This document shows, piece after piece, positions 1 through 7,383 of a stretch of DNA of 33,713 bases. Position numbers and translations under genes: made by a program. Positions within the stretch are counted from its first letter, which is position 1. Each line of letters begins with the position of its first letter. The notes beneath the pieces are model-generated. The model was not told the origin of the DNA. It saw only the letters and a program-made list of their open reading frames with translations, and did no database searches. The stretch lies in assembly GCA_947493995.1 (NCBI GenBank), contig CANLTJ010000016.1:1-33713 (forward strand), written 5' to 3'. Origin of the DNA: an uncultured Arachnia sp. (GTDB lineage: Bacteria; Actinomycetota; Actinomycetes; Propionibacteriales; Propionibacteriaceae).

Positions 1-2
1 CA

Positions 3-1199
3 CCGGGCCTCCACGTCAAAGGGATCGATGCCCTTGCCCGTGCGGTACTGCAGTCCGCCGGGGCGGACGTCAGCTCCGCCGTCGATGAGGTGATCGGTGT
101 GGGCCGCACGGACATCGGTGGTCGCACCGACAGCCACGCCGCGTGGCGCCAGGCCGTCCTGCGTGCGGGAGAAGGACTGGACGAGATGCTCCGCAGGCCC
201 GCATTCCTGCAGGCCGAGTACGAAATGGTGATCCTGCCGCACCGCATCACCCAGATGGCCGAGTACCTCAAGGTCGCTCGTACGGGACGCGGGGTGCGCT
301 TGTCGCGATCGGGGCGCAAGGCTGTGTGGGCGGTCGTTGAGGCCTACCGGGACGCCGCCCGCGAGGCCGGAACCCTGGACTTCGCCGAGGCCGCCTCCAT
401 CGCAGCCGCGCATCTCGAGACGACGGGGGAGCGCCCCGCGCGGCACGTGTTGGTGGACGAGGGGCAGGACTTCAAGCCGTGTCACTGGCAGCTTGTGAGG
501 GCTCTGGCAAAGGAGCAGCCCGACGACATCTCCATCGCGGAGGATGCCCATCAGCGGATCTACGGCCAGAAGCTGGTGCTCTCGGCCTATGGCATTCGGA
601 CGCAAGGACGCTCCCGAGGGCTGCGCCTCAACTACCGCACCACCGAGCAGAACCTGGCATGGGCGGTGGGCGTCCTCACCGGTCAGGAGGTCATCGACTC
701 CGAGGGCGAGGCCGAGACCATGGTCGGCTACTATTCCGCGCCTACCGGCCCGAAGCCGGTCGTCCGCTCCTTCCCGACGTTGACCGCGGAGCTGGACCAC
801 GCTGCTCAGCTCGTCGGTGCCTGGATGCAGTCGGGAGAGGTCGCACCGGAGACAGTGGCCGTGCTGGTGCGCGACCGGGTCACCCGTGACCGTGTCGTTT
901 CCGGGTTGGGGGAGCGGGGCGTCGATGTTCGGGCGTTGGAGGCCGGGGCCATCAAGCCCGGCCACCCCGTGGCGCCTACCATGCACCGCGCCAAGGGCAC
1001 GGAGTTCACCAAGGTGTTGCTGTTTGGGCTGAACCGGGATTCCATCCCCATGGGCTTAGGAGCCTACAACTACGACGCTGAGGAGATGAACGCCGCCGAG
1101 CTCAGGGAACGCTCGCTGCTCTACGTCGCCGCCTCCCGCGCCCGCGATGAACTGGTGGTGTCATGGAGTGGATCAGCGAGCCCGCTGCTGCCGGAGTAA
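3..1199 (+). CDS. UvrD/Rep-like superfamily 1 DNA helicase, C-terminal part (5' end outside window)
   Basis: The reading frame is open to the left edge (codons run from base 3), so the gene starts upstream and the GTG at 90 is probably internal. The visible ~399 residues contain motif II as VLVDEGQD, a motif III-like ISIAEDAHQRIY, motif IV as LRLNYRTTEQ, motif V as TMHRAKGTEF and motif VI as LLYVAASRARDELVV. These are the ATP- and DNA-contacting motifs of UvrD-type helicases. The Walker A motif is not visible and must lie upstream. Such enzymes unwind DNA 3'-5' in repair, and helicases of this build also occur in phage-defence islands. The gene ends with TAA and is followed by an orphan gene and a toxin-antitoxin pair. 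Family assignment is firm; the biological role is unknown. Confidence 0.85.
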   Translation, partial: PGLHVKGIDALARAVLQSAGADVSSAVDEVIGVGRTDIGGRTDSHAAWRQAVLRAGEGLDEMLRRPAFLQAEYEMVILPHRITQMAEYLKVARTGRGVRLSRSGRKAVWAVVEAYRDAAREAGTLDFAEAASIAAAHLETTGERPARHVLVDEGQDFKPCHWQLVRALAKEQPDDISIAEDAHQRIYGQKLVLSAYGIRTQGRSRGLRLNYRTTEQNLAWAVGVLTGQEVIDSEGEAETMVGYYSAPTGPKPVVRSFPTLTAELDHAAQLVGAWMQSGEVAPETVAVLVRDRVTRDRVVSGLGERGVDVRALEAGAIKPGHPVAPTMHRAKGTEFTKVLLFGLNRDSIPMGLGAYNYDAEEMNAAELRERSLLYVAASRARDELVVSWSGSASPLLPE

Positions 1200-1236
1200 C
1201 AATCAATTGGTTACCGTGTCGCTACTCGGTGCAAGA

Positions 1237-1250
1237 TGATTAGCTAATCA
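1237..1250. promoter_or_regulatory. Perfect 14-bp palindrome upstream of the orphan gene
   Basis: TGATTAGCTAATCA is a perfect AT-rich palindrome in GC-rich surroundings. It lies 17 bp before the ATG at 1268 and just ahead of the ribosome binding site GGAGG (1258-1262). The position suits a repressor operator overlapping the promoter or transcript start. No regulator gene is visible beside it, so the function is inference. Confidence 0.4.
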
Positions 1251-1267
1251 GAAAGGCTGGAGGCGTC

Positions 1268-2431
1268 ATGGATTCCAATGAAGAAGCTGTCGTTGTTCCG
1301 CTCGTGCCAGCGAGTTCGGATCTGAGCACTGAGGCAATGCTCCGTATGCTGATGAACCGCGATGCACTGCTGATCACTCGTGCTCCCGCCGCCACGAACG
1401 TTCCTTCTGGATTGGTAGCCCAAAGCACCGGCGCTTTCTCAAAGGCGATCAGTCAAGCGGCTGGACAACTTGGTCGCTCTACACCCCCCGACAGCCTCTA
1501 CCGCGTCATTATGCCCACCGGCTCAGTGACTCGTGACCTCATCCCTGCAGTTGGGGGTGGCTTCCGCGGGATCGTTCGTGCGGCGGGGTCGACGAAGATT
1601 GGAGGCCAGGTGCGGCTGGTACCTGCTGTGGCTGGTGTCGGTGCCACAGTCGCGGCTGGGCCACTCATCGCAACCGTCGGGCTCGCCGTGGCCGGCGAGA
1701 TGCTGGCGCAGCACCAGATGCACAAGAAGCTCGACGGGATCAAGAACGCGCTCCTTGGGATTCAGGCTCAGTCAGACGACCGGGAGCGCTCGGTCTTGTT
1801 CACCGCGACGCAACAGACGCGCAAGGTCGCGGGATACCTGCTCGATCAAGCACATATACCCTCCATTTCATCGGCTGCCCACGCATTCGGCGATCTGGAC
1901 ACCTTGACGAACAGCTACATCGACCGGCTTGACCGCTGGCTCAACGTCGTTGAGAAGTATGCGGGTGCGGATCGTGTGTACGCTCCTGAGCTGTTGGCCG
2001 CGCTGGTGAAAAAGCGTGACAACCCAACGCAGAGCTTTGAACAGATGGTTGCTCGGACCTACGAGGCACTCGCACTACGGGCACGGGTCGTGGTCTTGGA
2101 GAAGATCGCCGCCGAGTTCTCGAACCCTGATCGATCGCTGCCTCACGTGGAAAACGTCCTCCGTTCTGAGCTGGCGGCAATTTCTGAGCGACAAGCCCAG
2201 CTCGTAGGACTCCTTGACGATCTCAGCGTGTTGCAGATCGACTCGAGCAGAGTGCCGGTCACCTTCGCAGGAAAAGGCACGCTCGGCGCTCGTACAAGCT
2301 TCAGCCGACTCGCGAGGGCGCTGCATGCGGCCCCCGACGCGTTGCCTCTTCTAACGGACTCCGACCAAAGCGTTCTCGATTTGTCTCCATCCTCCGAGGG
2401 CCTGTCGATTGTGACGCCGACGAGGGGTTAG
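1268..2431 (+). CDS. Orphan protein with one hydrophobic segment and a helical C-terminal half
   Basis: I do not recognise this 387-residue protein. ATG 1268 has a good GGAGG ribosome binding site 5 nt upstream. The first ~110 residues are mixed. Residues ~118-145 form a Gly/Ala/Val-rich hydrophobic stretch (around VGATVAAGPLIATVGLAVAG) long enough for one or two membrane passes. It is followed at once by a charged segment, HQMHKKLDGIKNAL, and a long region predicted by eye to be mainly helical (residues ~150-320). There is no signal peptide, enzyme motif or cysteine pair. It sits between a helicase and an MNT/HEPN pair, so it is part of an accessory block; membrane association and a defence role are only inferences. 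Codon use is slightly less GC-biased than in the core genes further right. Confidence 0.75.
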   Translation: MDSNEEAVVVPLVPASSDLSTEAMLRMLMNRDALLITRAPAATNVPSGLVAQSTGAFSKAISQAAGQLGRSTPPDSLYRVIMPTGSVTRDLIPAVGGGFRGIVRAAGSTKIGGQVRLVPAVAGVGATVAAGPLIATVGLAVAGEMLAQHQMHKKLDGIKNALLGIQAQSDDRERSVLFTATQQTRKVAGYLLDQAHIPSISSAAHAFGDLDTLTNSYIDRLDRWLNVVEKYAGADRVYAPELLAALVKKRDNPTQSFEQMVARTYEALALRARVVVLEKIAAEFSNPDRSLPHVENVLRSELAAISERQAQLVGLLDDLSVLQIDSSRVPVTFAGKGTLGARTSFSRLARALHAAPDALPLLTDSDQSVLDLSPSSEGLSIVTPTRG

Positions 2432-2494
2432 TCGTCGAGGGTCGGTGTGGTCGTCCACTGCCGTCTGACTGACGAAAGGAGTACCGCAGCTCAG

Positions 2495-2506
2495 TACACT
2501 GAGGAG
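2495..2506 (+). promoter_or_regulatory. Candidate leaderless promoter of the MNT/HEPN pair
   Basis: TACACT (2495-2500) fits the actinobacterial -10 pattern TANNNT and lies exactly 6 nt before ATG 2507, so transcription would start at or next to the start codon. The bases GAGGAG touch the ATG and are too close to act as a Shine-Dalgarno sequence. No convincing -35 was found. Confidence 0.4.
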
Positions 2507-2827
2507 ATGAGCATCTTGACTGTCGAGAGCGCTTCCCTGCGTGAGGCGATTGCAGTGCGCCGCGATGCGGTGGACGCGGTTTTGCGGCGCTATCGAGCGG
2601 TCAATCCGCGGCTGTTTGGTTCCGTTGCTAGAGGTGACGCCACTGCAGCAAGTGACATCGATCTCTTGGTGGATTTGCTGCCCGGCAGCGGCAACGACCT
2701 GTTGCGTGTCGCTGGCGTAGCAGAAGAATTGAGCCAAATCCTAGGGGTGAGGGTTGACGTCGTCGCTCAGTCGCTGCTCCGGGACGAGGTCTCCGCCACC
2801 GCCTTGACTGACTCGGTGGCTCTGTGA
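2507..2827 (+). CDS. mntA: MNT-domain nucleotidyltransferase antitoxin (MntA-like)
   Basis: A 106-residue minimal nucleotidyltransferase. The signature is GSVARGD (G38, S39) followed by SDIDLLVDL, giving metal-binding aspartates D50 and D52; a third acidic residue, D84, lies in VRVDVVAQ. In characterised MntA/HepT (type VII) systems the MNT protein transfers AMP to a tyrosine of the HEPN toxin and so inactivates it. The partner is encoded immediately downstream with a 4-bp GTGA overlap. I chose ATG 2507 because the conserved N-terminal helix starts there and a TANNNT hexamer lies 6 nt upstream; a GTG at 2447 would add 20 residues with no ribosome binding site. The family call is strong; the antitoxin role follows from the known pairing. 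Confidence 0.85.
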   Translation: MSILTVESASLREAIAVRRDAVDAVLRRYRAVNPRLFGSVARGDATAASDIDLLVDLLPGSGNDLLRVAGVAEELSQILGVRVDVVAQSLLRDEVSATALTDSVAL

Positions 2828-3144
2828 CGAGATCGGACCGCGAGCGGTTCACCGACATACTTGAAGCGATCCTCCGGTGCCAGGACTATGAGCAATTTCT
2901 GCACTCGGAGGAGTTCGGCTCGATGGCCTATGACGCTGTCCTTCGTAATCGCGCCGTGATCGGTGAAGCTGTCCGTGCGCTGCCTGCGGAGACACGGCAG
3001 GGGATGCCCGATGTGCCGTGGGCTGGGATCGCAGGACTCCGGAACATCGTCGTCCACGAGTATTTCCGGGTGAACCCGGACCTCATCCTCGATCTTGTGG
3101 AGAATCAGCTCGCTCCGTTGGCAGAACCTCTGCGCGATTTATAG
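2824..3144 (+). CDS. hepT: HEPN-domain RNase toxin (HepT-like, DUF86)
   Basis: A 106-residue all-helical HEPN protein of the DUF86 family. Its C-terminal half carries the RX4HXY ribonuclease motif as LRNIVVHEYF, with R73, H78 and Y80. R and H are the expected catalytic residues and Y80 is the expected AMPylation target of the partner. In known systems HepT cleaves RNA and arrests growth unless modified by MntA. The GTG start overlaps the antitoxin stop (GTGA, 2824-2827), so the two are translationally coupled, antitoxin first. The motif is intact and the length is normal, so the toxin is probably active. The pair is the last coding unit before tRNA-Pro. Confidence 0.87.
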   Translation: MTRSDRERFTDILEAILRCQDYEQFLHSEEFGSMAYDAVLRNRAVIGEAVRALPAETRQGMPDVPWAGIAGLRNIVVHEYFRVNPDLILDLVENQLAPLAEPLRDL

Positions 3145-3379
3145 CCCGCTTAAATTCACTACTTGCCGTCGCGAGGTTTGGTAGGAAGGATCCCTTCTTG
3201 TCCATGCTTGCCAACGCGCTAACGCATAAGTCTGGTGGCGTCTCCTCGATCAGAGCTACTCAACACGGGCCGAAGGGGCCACCAGCGCAGGCAACTTAAC
3301 TCCGCGCGGTCTGCTCTCAACTCCGCACCTCTGGCCACATACCTGGTTTGCCCAGAAAGGGTTCTGTGGGGCAGTTCGA
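3145..3379. other. Non-coding junction between the accessory block and tRNA-Pro
   Basis: This 235-bp gap holds no credible gene. It contains a short hairpin, GAAGG-atc-CCTTC (3185-3197), that could end the MNT/HEPN transcript, a distant inverted repeat CTGGTGGC (3232-3239)/GCCACCAG (3278-3285), and the fragment GCTACTCAACAC, which resembles part of the dispersed repeats at 4081 and 10781. If the left block is an island, one recombination scar should lie here or in the tRNA 3' end. Confidence 0.4.
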
Positions 3380-3455
3380 TGGTCGGGGCGACAGGACTCG
3401 AACCTGCGATCTCCTGCTCCCAAAGCAGGCGCGCTAGCCACTACGCTACGCCCCG
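3380..3455 (-). tRNA. tRNA-Pro (anticodon TGG)
   Basis: Read on the minus strand, the acceptor arm CGGGGCG pairs with CGCCCCG, the D arm is GCG..CGC, the anticodon stem-loop is CCTGC-TTTGGGA-GCAGG with anticodon TGG (3420-3422), and the T arm is GCAGG-TTCGAAT-CCTGT. The body is 3383-3455, and CCA is encoded at 3380-3382. Its 3' end faces the accessory block on the left, the usual side for integrase-mediated insertion. Confidence 0.96.
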
Positions 3456-3513
3456 ATCGCCCACCGCGGCGGGCCCCGCACACTCTACTGCACGTGCGCG
3501 GAGCGCCACCAAC

Positions 3514-3897
3514 TCAAGCAGCTGCTTGCGGGCGGTCGATCAGTGCGGAGATAGCGGACGTCGCGAGGCTGATGATGATCGAGCCCAGCACGGCCCACCA
3601 GAAGCCGTCGACCTGGAAGCCGAAGCCCAGGTTGGTCGCCAACCAGGCGGTGAGCATCAGCATGAGCGCATTGATGACGAAGAGGAACAGGCCCAGGGTC
3701 AGGACGACGAGGCAGGCGCTTGCGAACGTCAGGAGGGGACGGACGATGGCGTTCACCAGACCGAAGATGATGGACACCACGATCAGCGTCATCACCCTCT
3801 CGCCGGTGGCGTCGGCGGTCATGCTGATACCGGGGACGAGCCATACGGCGAGAGCGGTGGCAAGGGCCGAGATGATGAGGCGAATGACAAGGTTCAT
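3514..3897 (-). CDS. Small integral membrane protein of the phage-holin-4 / YvlD type
   Basis: A 127-residue protein with four hydrophobic segments starting at MNLVIRLIISAL and ending in a short polar tail. The arrangement, with VNAIVRPLLTF after the second helix and FVINALMLMLTAWL in the third, is that of the 'phage holin family 4 / YvlD (DUF360)' proteins, small bacterial inner-membrane proteins of unknown function that are not phage holins in practice. I start at ATG 3897, where the first helix begins; an upstream in-frame start at 3981 would add 28 polar residues with no support. It stands alone between the two tRNA genes and transcribes in the same direction as them. Function unknown. 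Confidence 0.8.
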   Translation of the reverse strand: MNLVIRLIISALATALAVWLVPGISMTADATGERVMTLIVVSIIFGLVNAIVRPLLTFASACLVVLTLGLFLFVINALMLMLTAWLATNLGFGFQVDGFWWAVLGSIIISLATSAISALIDRPQAAA

Positions 3898-4228
3898 GGG
3901 ACCAGCCTGCCATGGTCTGCGGTCAGATTGCCCTGCGATAAACCTCAGCTCGTCCCTCGCTGCGGGGAGCGGGGTAAACACGGATCATTCGTTGGCGGCT
4001 GCTGCTCAGGCACAGTATGGGGTGGTCTCGTGCCTCGTCGGCCGGTACTCAAGTACCGAATGGAGTCTGGCGGGTGGAGGGCCTTCGATACGCAGCTGAC
4101 TCGTTCCTCGTCGGCTGCTACTCAGGCACCGCTTGGGTGGGGCGCGCTGACCAGCCAGAACCGAACGGTTAACGCGAGCAGTGAGGCCCGCCGAGGGACA
4201 GAAAGTGGGGCCACCCGAGGGACTGAAA
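3898..4228. repeat. Intergenic dispersed-repeat cluster between the membrane protein and tRNA-Gly
   Basis: No gene is visible in this ~330-bp gap. It holds three loosely similar segments with the core TCGT(C/T)GGC...CTCA(A/G)G(C/T)AC, starting near 3988, 4037 and 4108. The best unit, 4081-4131 (CCTTCGATACGCAGCTG ... GCTGCTACTCAGGCACC), matches a second locus at 10781-10831. A short direct repeat CCGAGGGAC(A/T)GAAA lies at about 4191-4203 and 4209-4227. This looks like a dispersed non-coding repeat family. Confidence 0.55.
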
Positions 4229-4258
4229 AGGCCCCGGAATCTTGCGATCCCGGGGCCG
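4225..4258 (-). terminator. Rho-independent terminator after tRNA-Gly
   Basis: On the minus strand GGCCCCGG pairs with CCGGGGCC around a 12-nt loop, followed by TTTTC. It lies just downstream of the 3' end of tRNA-Gly and so should end that transcript. Confidence 0.75.
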
Positions 4259-4263
4259 TATCG

Positions 4264-4334
4264 AGCGGATGACGGGAATCGAACCCGCGTAATCAGTTTG
4301 GAAGACTGAGGCTCTACCATTGAGCTACATCCGC
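4264..4334 (-). tRNA. tRNA-Gly (anticodon TCC)
   Basis: On the minus strand the acceptor arm GCGGATG pairs with CATCCGC, the D arm is GCTC..GAGC, the anticodon stem-loop is TCAGT-CTTCCAA-ACTGA with anticodon TCC (4300-4302), and the T arm is CGGG-TTCGATT-CCCG. The discriminator base is T and CCA is not encoded. A terminator follows. Confidence 0.95.
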
Positions 4335-4420
4335 GAACAACGCGACTCAGCATACAGGCACCGGACACCGGTCCCGCAAACCGGAAAGCCGTCTCCGGCC
4401 CTGTCGACGACGGCGCTCGA

Positions 4421-4451
4421 TTGTGGGCCGCGCGGGGCTGCTCGCTAGAGT
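4421..4451 (+). promoter_or_regulatory. Possible tig promoter
   Basis: TTGTGG (4421-4426) and TAGAGT (4446-4451) are spaced by 19 bp and would give a ~50-nt leader before the ribosome binding site TAGGAG (about 4495-4500) of tig. The spacing is slightly long. TTGACG at 4451 is an alternative -35 but lacks a good -10. Confidence 0.35.
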
Positions 4452-4508
4452 TGACGCCGAACACACTGGATCGTCAAGCAGATCCCACCCTATGTAGGAG
4501 ACAACCTC

Positions 4509-5954
4509 GTGCCCAGCACTTCAGAGCAGCTCAGCCCGACGCGGGCCAAGCTCACCGTCGAGATTCCGTTCACCGAGCTGAAGCCCCACCTTGACAAGGC
4601 GTACAAGGAGATCGCGCAGCAGGTCAACATCCCCGGATTCCGCAAGGGCAAGGTGCCAGCCACCGTCATCGACCAGCGCTTCGGCCGCGGCGTCGTCCTG
4701 CAGGAGGCCATCAACGAGGCACTCCCCAAGGCCTACCAGGAGGCCGTCGCCGACGCAGGCATCATCCCGCTCGGCCAACCCGACGTGGACGTCACCAAGC
4801 TGGAGGACAATGAAGTGGTCGAGTTCACCGCCGAGGTGGACGTCCGCCCCGACTTCGAACTCCCGGACTTCTCCTCCCTCGAGGCGACGGTCGACGCTCC
4901 CGAGGTGACCGACGACGCCGTCGAGGAACGCATCAACGTCCTGCGGCAGCGATTCGCCACCACCACCGAAGTGGACCGTGCAGCAGCCGACGGCGACGTC
5001 CTGACCCTCGACCTCGCCGCCTCGCAAGACGGGAAGCAGCTCGACGAGTCGACGGCCGAGGGCGTCACTTACAAGATCGGCGAAGGCGTCGGCATGCTGG
5101 AAGGTCTCGACGAGGCCGTCACCGGGCTGAAGGCCGGCGAGTCCAAGACCTTCACATCCACGCTGGTCGGTGGCGACTTCCGCGGCCAGGAAGCGGACAT
5201 CACCGTCACCGTGACCAAGGTCTCCGAGCAGGAGCTGCCCGAGGTGGACGACGAGTTCGCCCAGATGATCTCGGAGTTCGACACCGTCGAGGAGATGAAG
5301 GCGGACCTGCGCAAGGCGGTCGAGAACCAGGCCCAGAGCGAGAAGATCGCGGATGCCCGCGACAAGGTGCTGGAAGCCGCCCTCGCGGAAGTCGATTTCG
5401 AACTGCCGCAGGCGCTGCTCACCACCGAGCTGGAGATGCGACGCAACCAGATTGAGCAGCAGCTCGCCCGCGGCGGCATGAGCGTGGACACCTACCTCGA
5501 GCAGGCCGAGGACGAGGACGCGCAAACCGCCGAGGAGTTCTGGAAGACCATCGACGAGCGCTCCGAGCAGGCCGTGCGTGCCCAAATGCTGTTGGACAAG
5601 TACGCCGACGACAACAAGCTTGAGGTCTCGCAGGAGGAGTTGACTGAGTTGATCTTCCGCAAGGCGCAGGAGAACAACAACAGCCCCCAGGACGAGATCA
5701 ACCACATGATGGAACACAACCACATGGGCGACTGGATGCAGGAGATCCGACGTGGCAAGGCGCTGGCGCTCATCTGCGCCGCCGCGACGGTGGTGGATTC
5801 CGACGGCAACCCCGTGGACATGTCCCTGGAGGTCGTGGAGACCGACGATCCCGAACTCGCGGAGGACCCCGACGGCGCCGAGCCCGTCGACTCCGCAATC
5901 GCCGCCGAGTCCGTGGACCAGGACGCCGTCGAGGTTGCAGACGACGACAATTGA
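4509..5954 (+). CDS. tig: Trigger factor (ribosome-associated chaperone and prolyl isomerase)
   Basis: This 481-residue protein binds the ribosome near the exit tunnel and shields nascent chains. The ribosome-binding signature GFRKGKVP is at residues 43-50. An FKBP-like peptidyl-prolyl isomerase domain follows at ~155-245, with a helical C-terminal chaperone domain to ~430. The last ~45 residues are strongly acidic (runs such as VETDDPELAEDPDGAEP), as in many actinobacterial trigger factors. The GTG start is preceded by GTAGGAGAC at good spacing. Placement before clpP1-clpP2-clpX matches the conserved tig-clp arrangement, linking folding with degradation. A strong terminator follows, so tig is its own unit. 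Confidence 0.97.
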   Translation: MPSTSEQLSPTRAKLTVEIPFTELKPHLDKAYKEIAQQVNIPGFRKGKVPATVIDQRFGRGVVLQEAINEALPKAYQEAVADAGIIPLGQPDVDVTKLEDNEVVEFTAEVDVRPDFELPDFSSLEATVDAPEVTDDAVEERINVLRQRFATTTEVDRAAADGDVLTLDLAASQDGKQLDESTAEGVTYKIGEGVGMLEGLDEAVTGLKAGESKTFTSTLVGGDFRGQEADITVTVTKVSEQELPEVDDEFAQMISEFDTVEEMKADLRKAVENQAQSEKIADARDKVLEAALAEVDFELPQALLTTELEMRRNQIEQQLARGGMSVDTYLEQAEDEDAQTAEEFWKTIDERSEQAVRAQMLLDKYADDNKLEVSQEELTELIFRKAQENNNSPQDEINHMMEHNHMGDWMQEIRRGKALALICAAATVVDSDGNPVDMSLEVVETDDPELAEDPDGAEPVDSAIAAESVDQDAVEVADDDN

Positions 5955-5969
5955 TCCCACACCCTCAGG

Positions 5970-6009
5970 GAGCCCCGACCAGCCCGCGCTGGCCGGGGCT
6001 CTCAGCTTT
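5970..6009 (+). terminator. Rho-independent terminator of tig
   Basis: GAGCCCCG-A-CCAGC pairs with GCTGG-C-CGGGGCTC around the loop CCGC, with one A/C mismatch, followed by TCAGCTTTT. It lies 15 bp after the tig stop codon. Confidence 0.8.
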
Positions 6010-6047
6010 TGACGAGGCGCGCCGTCTCATCGCCAAACGCGGCACTG

Positions 6048-6076
6048 TTCGCGACGCGCCGCCACGGCACTACTGT
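6048..6076 (+). promoter_or_regulatory. Possible promoter of the AI-2E transporter/deaminase unit
   Basis: TTCGCG (6048-6053) and TACTGT (6071-6076), 17-bp spacer. The -10 fits TANNNT; the -35 is weak. The predicted leader of ~44 nt contains the GGAG used by the gene at 6127. Confidence 0.3.
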
Positions 6077-6126
6077 TGCCTGCTGGGGACCGGCCCCTTG
6101 ATCACACCTTGCATGTGGAGACTTTG

Positions 6127-7383
6127 ATGAGTGAGCACGAACCGACGCGAGACGCCAGCTCCGCCGAGGAGCACCCGAACGCGGAGGCAGGTGCCACGGT
6201 GATCTCACCGGACGCCGACGACCGCGCCAACGACGAGGACTCCGGCAGGGACGCCTCGCCGCAGCGTGCAGCGACGGGGGAGCAGGACGCCGCCCAATCC
6301 GCCGGACCCCACGACGCGGACCCGGTTCCCGTCGACCAGGGCCGCTCCCGCGCGGCAGGCGTCGTCATCGCCATGGGGGCCACTGCCCTGTCCATCTGGT
6401 TGCTGCGGGAGTTCAGCAGCGTCGTCGCCCCCATCTTCCTGGGCGCCAACCTGCTCATCGCGGCCTACCCCGTCTACACCCTGCTGCGCAAGATCAAGAC
6501 GCCGCGATTCCTCGCCGCCATCGCCACCGGCTTCACCGTCTTCCTCGTGCTCCTCCTGGGAGTCGCAGCTCTCGTATGGTCCGGCAGCGCCATGATCAAC
6601 AAGCTCGGCGACTACACCGAGCAGTTCACCGAGCTGTACAACGACAGCATCCAGTTCGTCTCCCAGTTCGGGTTCAACGAGTCGCAGCTCCTGGACCAGC
6701 TGACCTCCATCTCACCCTCCAACGTGCTCTCGGTGGTACGTGGACTGCTGTCCAACCTGTCCAGCGCAGGCAGTCTGACGCTGGTGATCATCGTGGTGCT
6801 CGTGTTCATGGTGATGGACCTGCCCTCCATGGCGAAGCGCATGAGGCTGACCAACCGGCTCCACCCCACCTTCACCAACAACTTGGAGACCTTCGTCGCC
6901 GGCATCCGTCGCTACTGGCTGGTGACCACCATCTTCGGATTGATCGTCGCCGTCCTCGACGGTCTGGCTCTGGTGGTGCTCGGCGTTTCCCTGCCGGTGG
7001 TGTGGGCCGTGCTGAGCTTCATCACCAACTACATCCCCAACATCGGCTTCGTGATCGGCCTGATCCCGCCCGCCCTGCTGGCGCTCGTGGAACAGGGACC
7101 CATCACGGCGCTGCTCGTGGTGGTGATCTACAGCGTCCTGAACTTCGTCCTCCAATCGATCGTGCAACCGAAGTTCACCGGCGATGCCGTCGGCATCACC
7201 CCGACGGTGTCGTTCATCTCCCTGCTGCTGTGGGCCGCCGTCTTCGGTCCGCTGGGAGCCCTGATCGCACTGCCGTTCACCCTGATGATCAAGGCGATGC
7301 TCTTCGACAACGATCCCAAGTCCCGCTGGATCAATGTCATGATCGCCTCCCACCCGGAGAAGTCGGTGGAGGAGTCGGCATGA
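6127..7383 (+). CDS. AI-2E family (PerM/YhhT-type) membrane transporter
   Basis: This 418-residue protein belongs to the AI-2E/PerM exporter-like family (PF01594). Residues 1-~75 are polar and disordered, rich in Asp, Glu, Ala and Thr. They are followed by two paired transmembrane segments (around GVVIAMGATALSIWLL and FLAAIATGFTVFLVLLLGVAALV), a soluble middle part, and a C-terminal bundle with the family-typical WAVLSFITNYIPNIGFVIGLIPPALLAL region. I chose ATG 6127 because GGAG lies about 8 nt upstream; the TTG at 6076 is less likely. Its stop overlaps the deaminase start (ATGA), indicating co-translation. Members export diverse small molecules or ions and the substrate cannot be told from sequence. 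Confidence 0.88.
   Translation: MSEHEPTRDASSAEEHPNAEAGATVISPDADDRANDEDSGRDASPQRAATGEQDAAQSAGPHDADPVPVDQGRSRAAGVVIAMGATALSIWLLREFSSVVAPIFLGANLLIAAYPVYTLLRKIKTPRFLAAIATGFTVFLVLLLGVAALVWSGSAMINKLGDYTEQFTELYNDSIQFVSQFGFNESQLLDQLTSISPSNVLSVVRGLLSNLSSAGSLTLVIIVVLVFMVMDLPSMAKRMRLTNRLHPTFTNNLETFVAGIRRYWLVTTIFGLIVAVLDGLALVVLGVSLPVVWAVLSFITNYIPNIGFVIGLIPPALLALVEQGPITALLVVVIYSVLNFVLQSIVQPKFTGDAVGITPTVSFISLLLWAAVFGPLGALIALPFTLMIKAMLFDNDPKSRWINVMIASHPEKSVEESA

Noticed and set aside
3235..4272. Long plus-strand frame crossing the tRNA-Pro region, with a MVGATGLEPA-like stretch
   Set aside because: The stretch is a well-known spurious translation of tRNA sequence; the frame crosses two tRNA genes, a minus-strand gene and repeats.
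4521..5960. Minus-strand 479-codon frame opposite tig
   Set aside because: Shadow of a high-GC gene; Leu/Val/Gly/Asp/His-rich composition, and the opposite strand encodes clear trigger factor.
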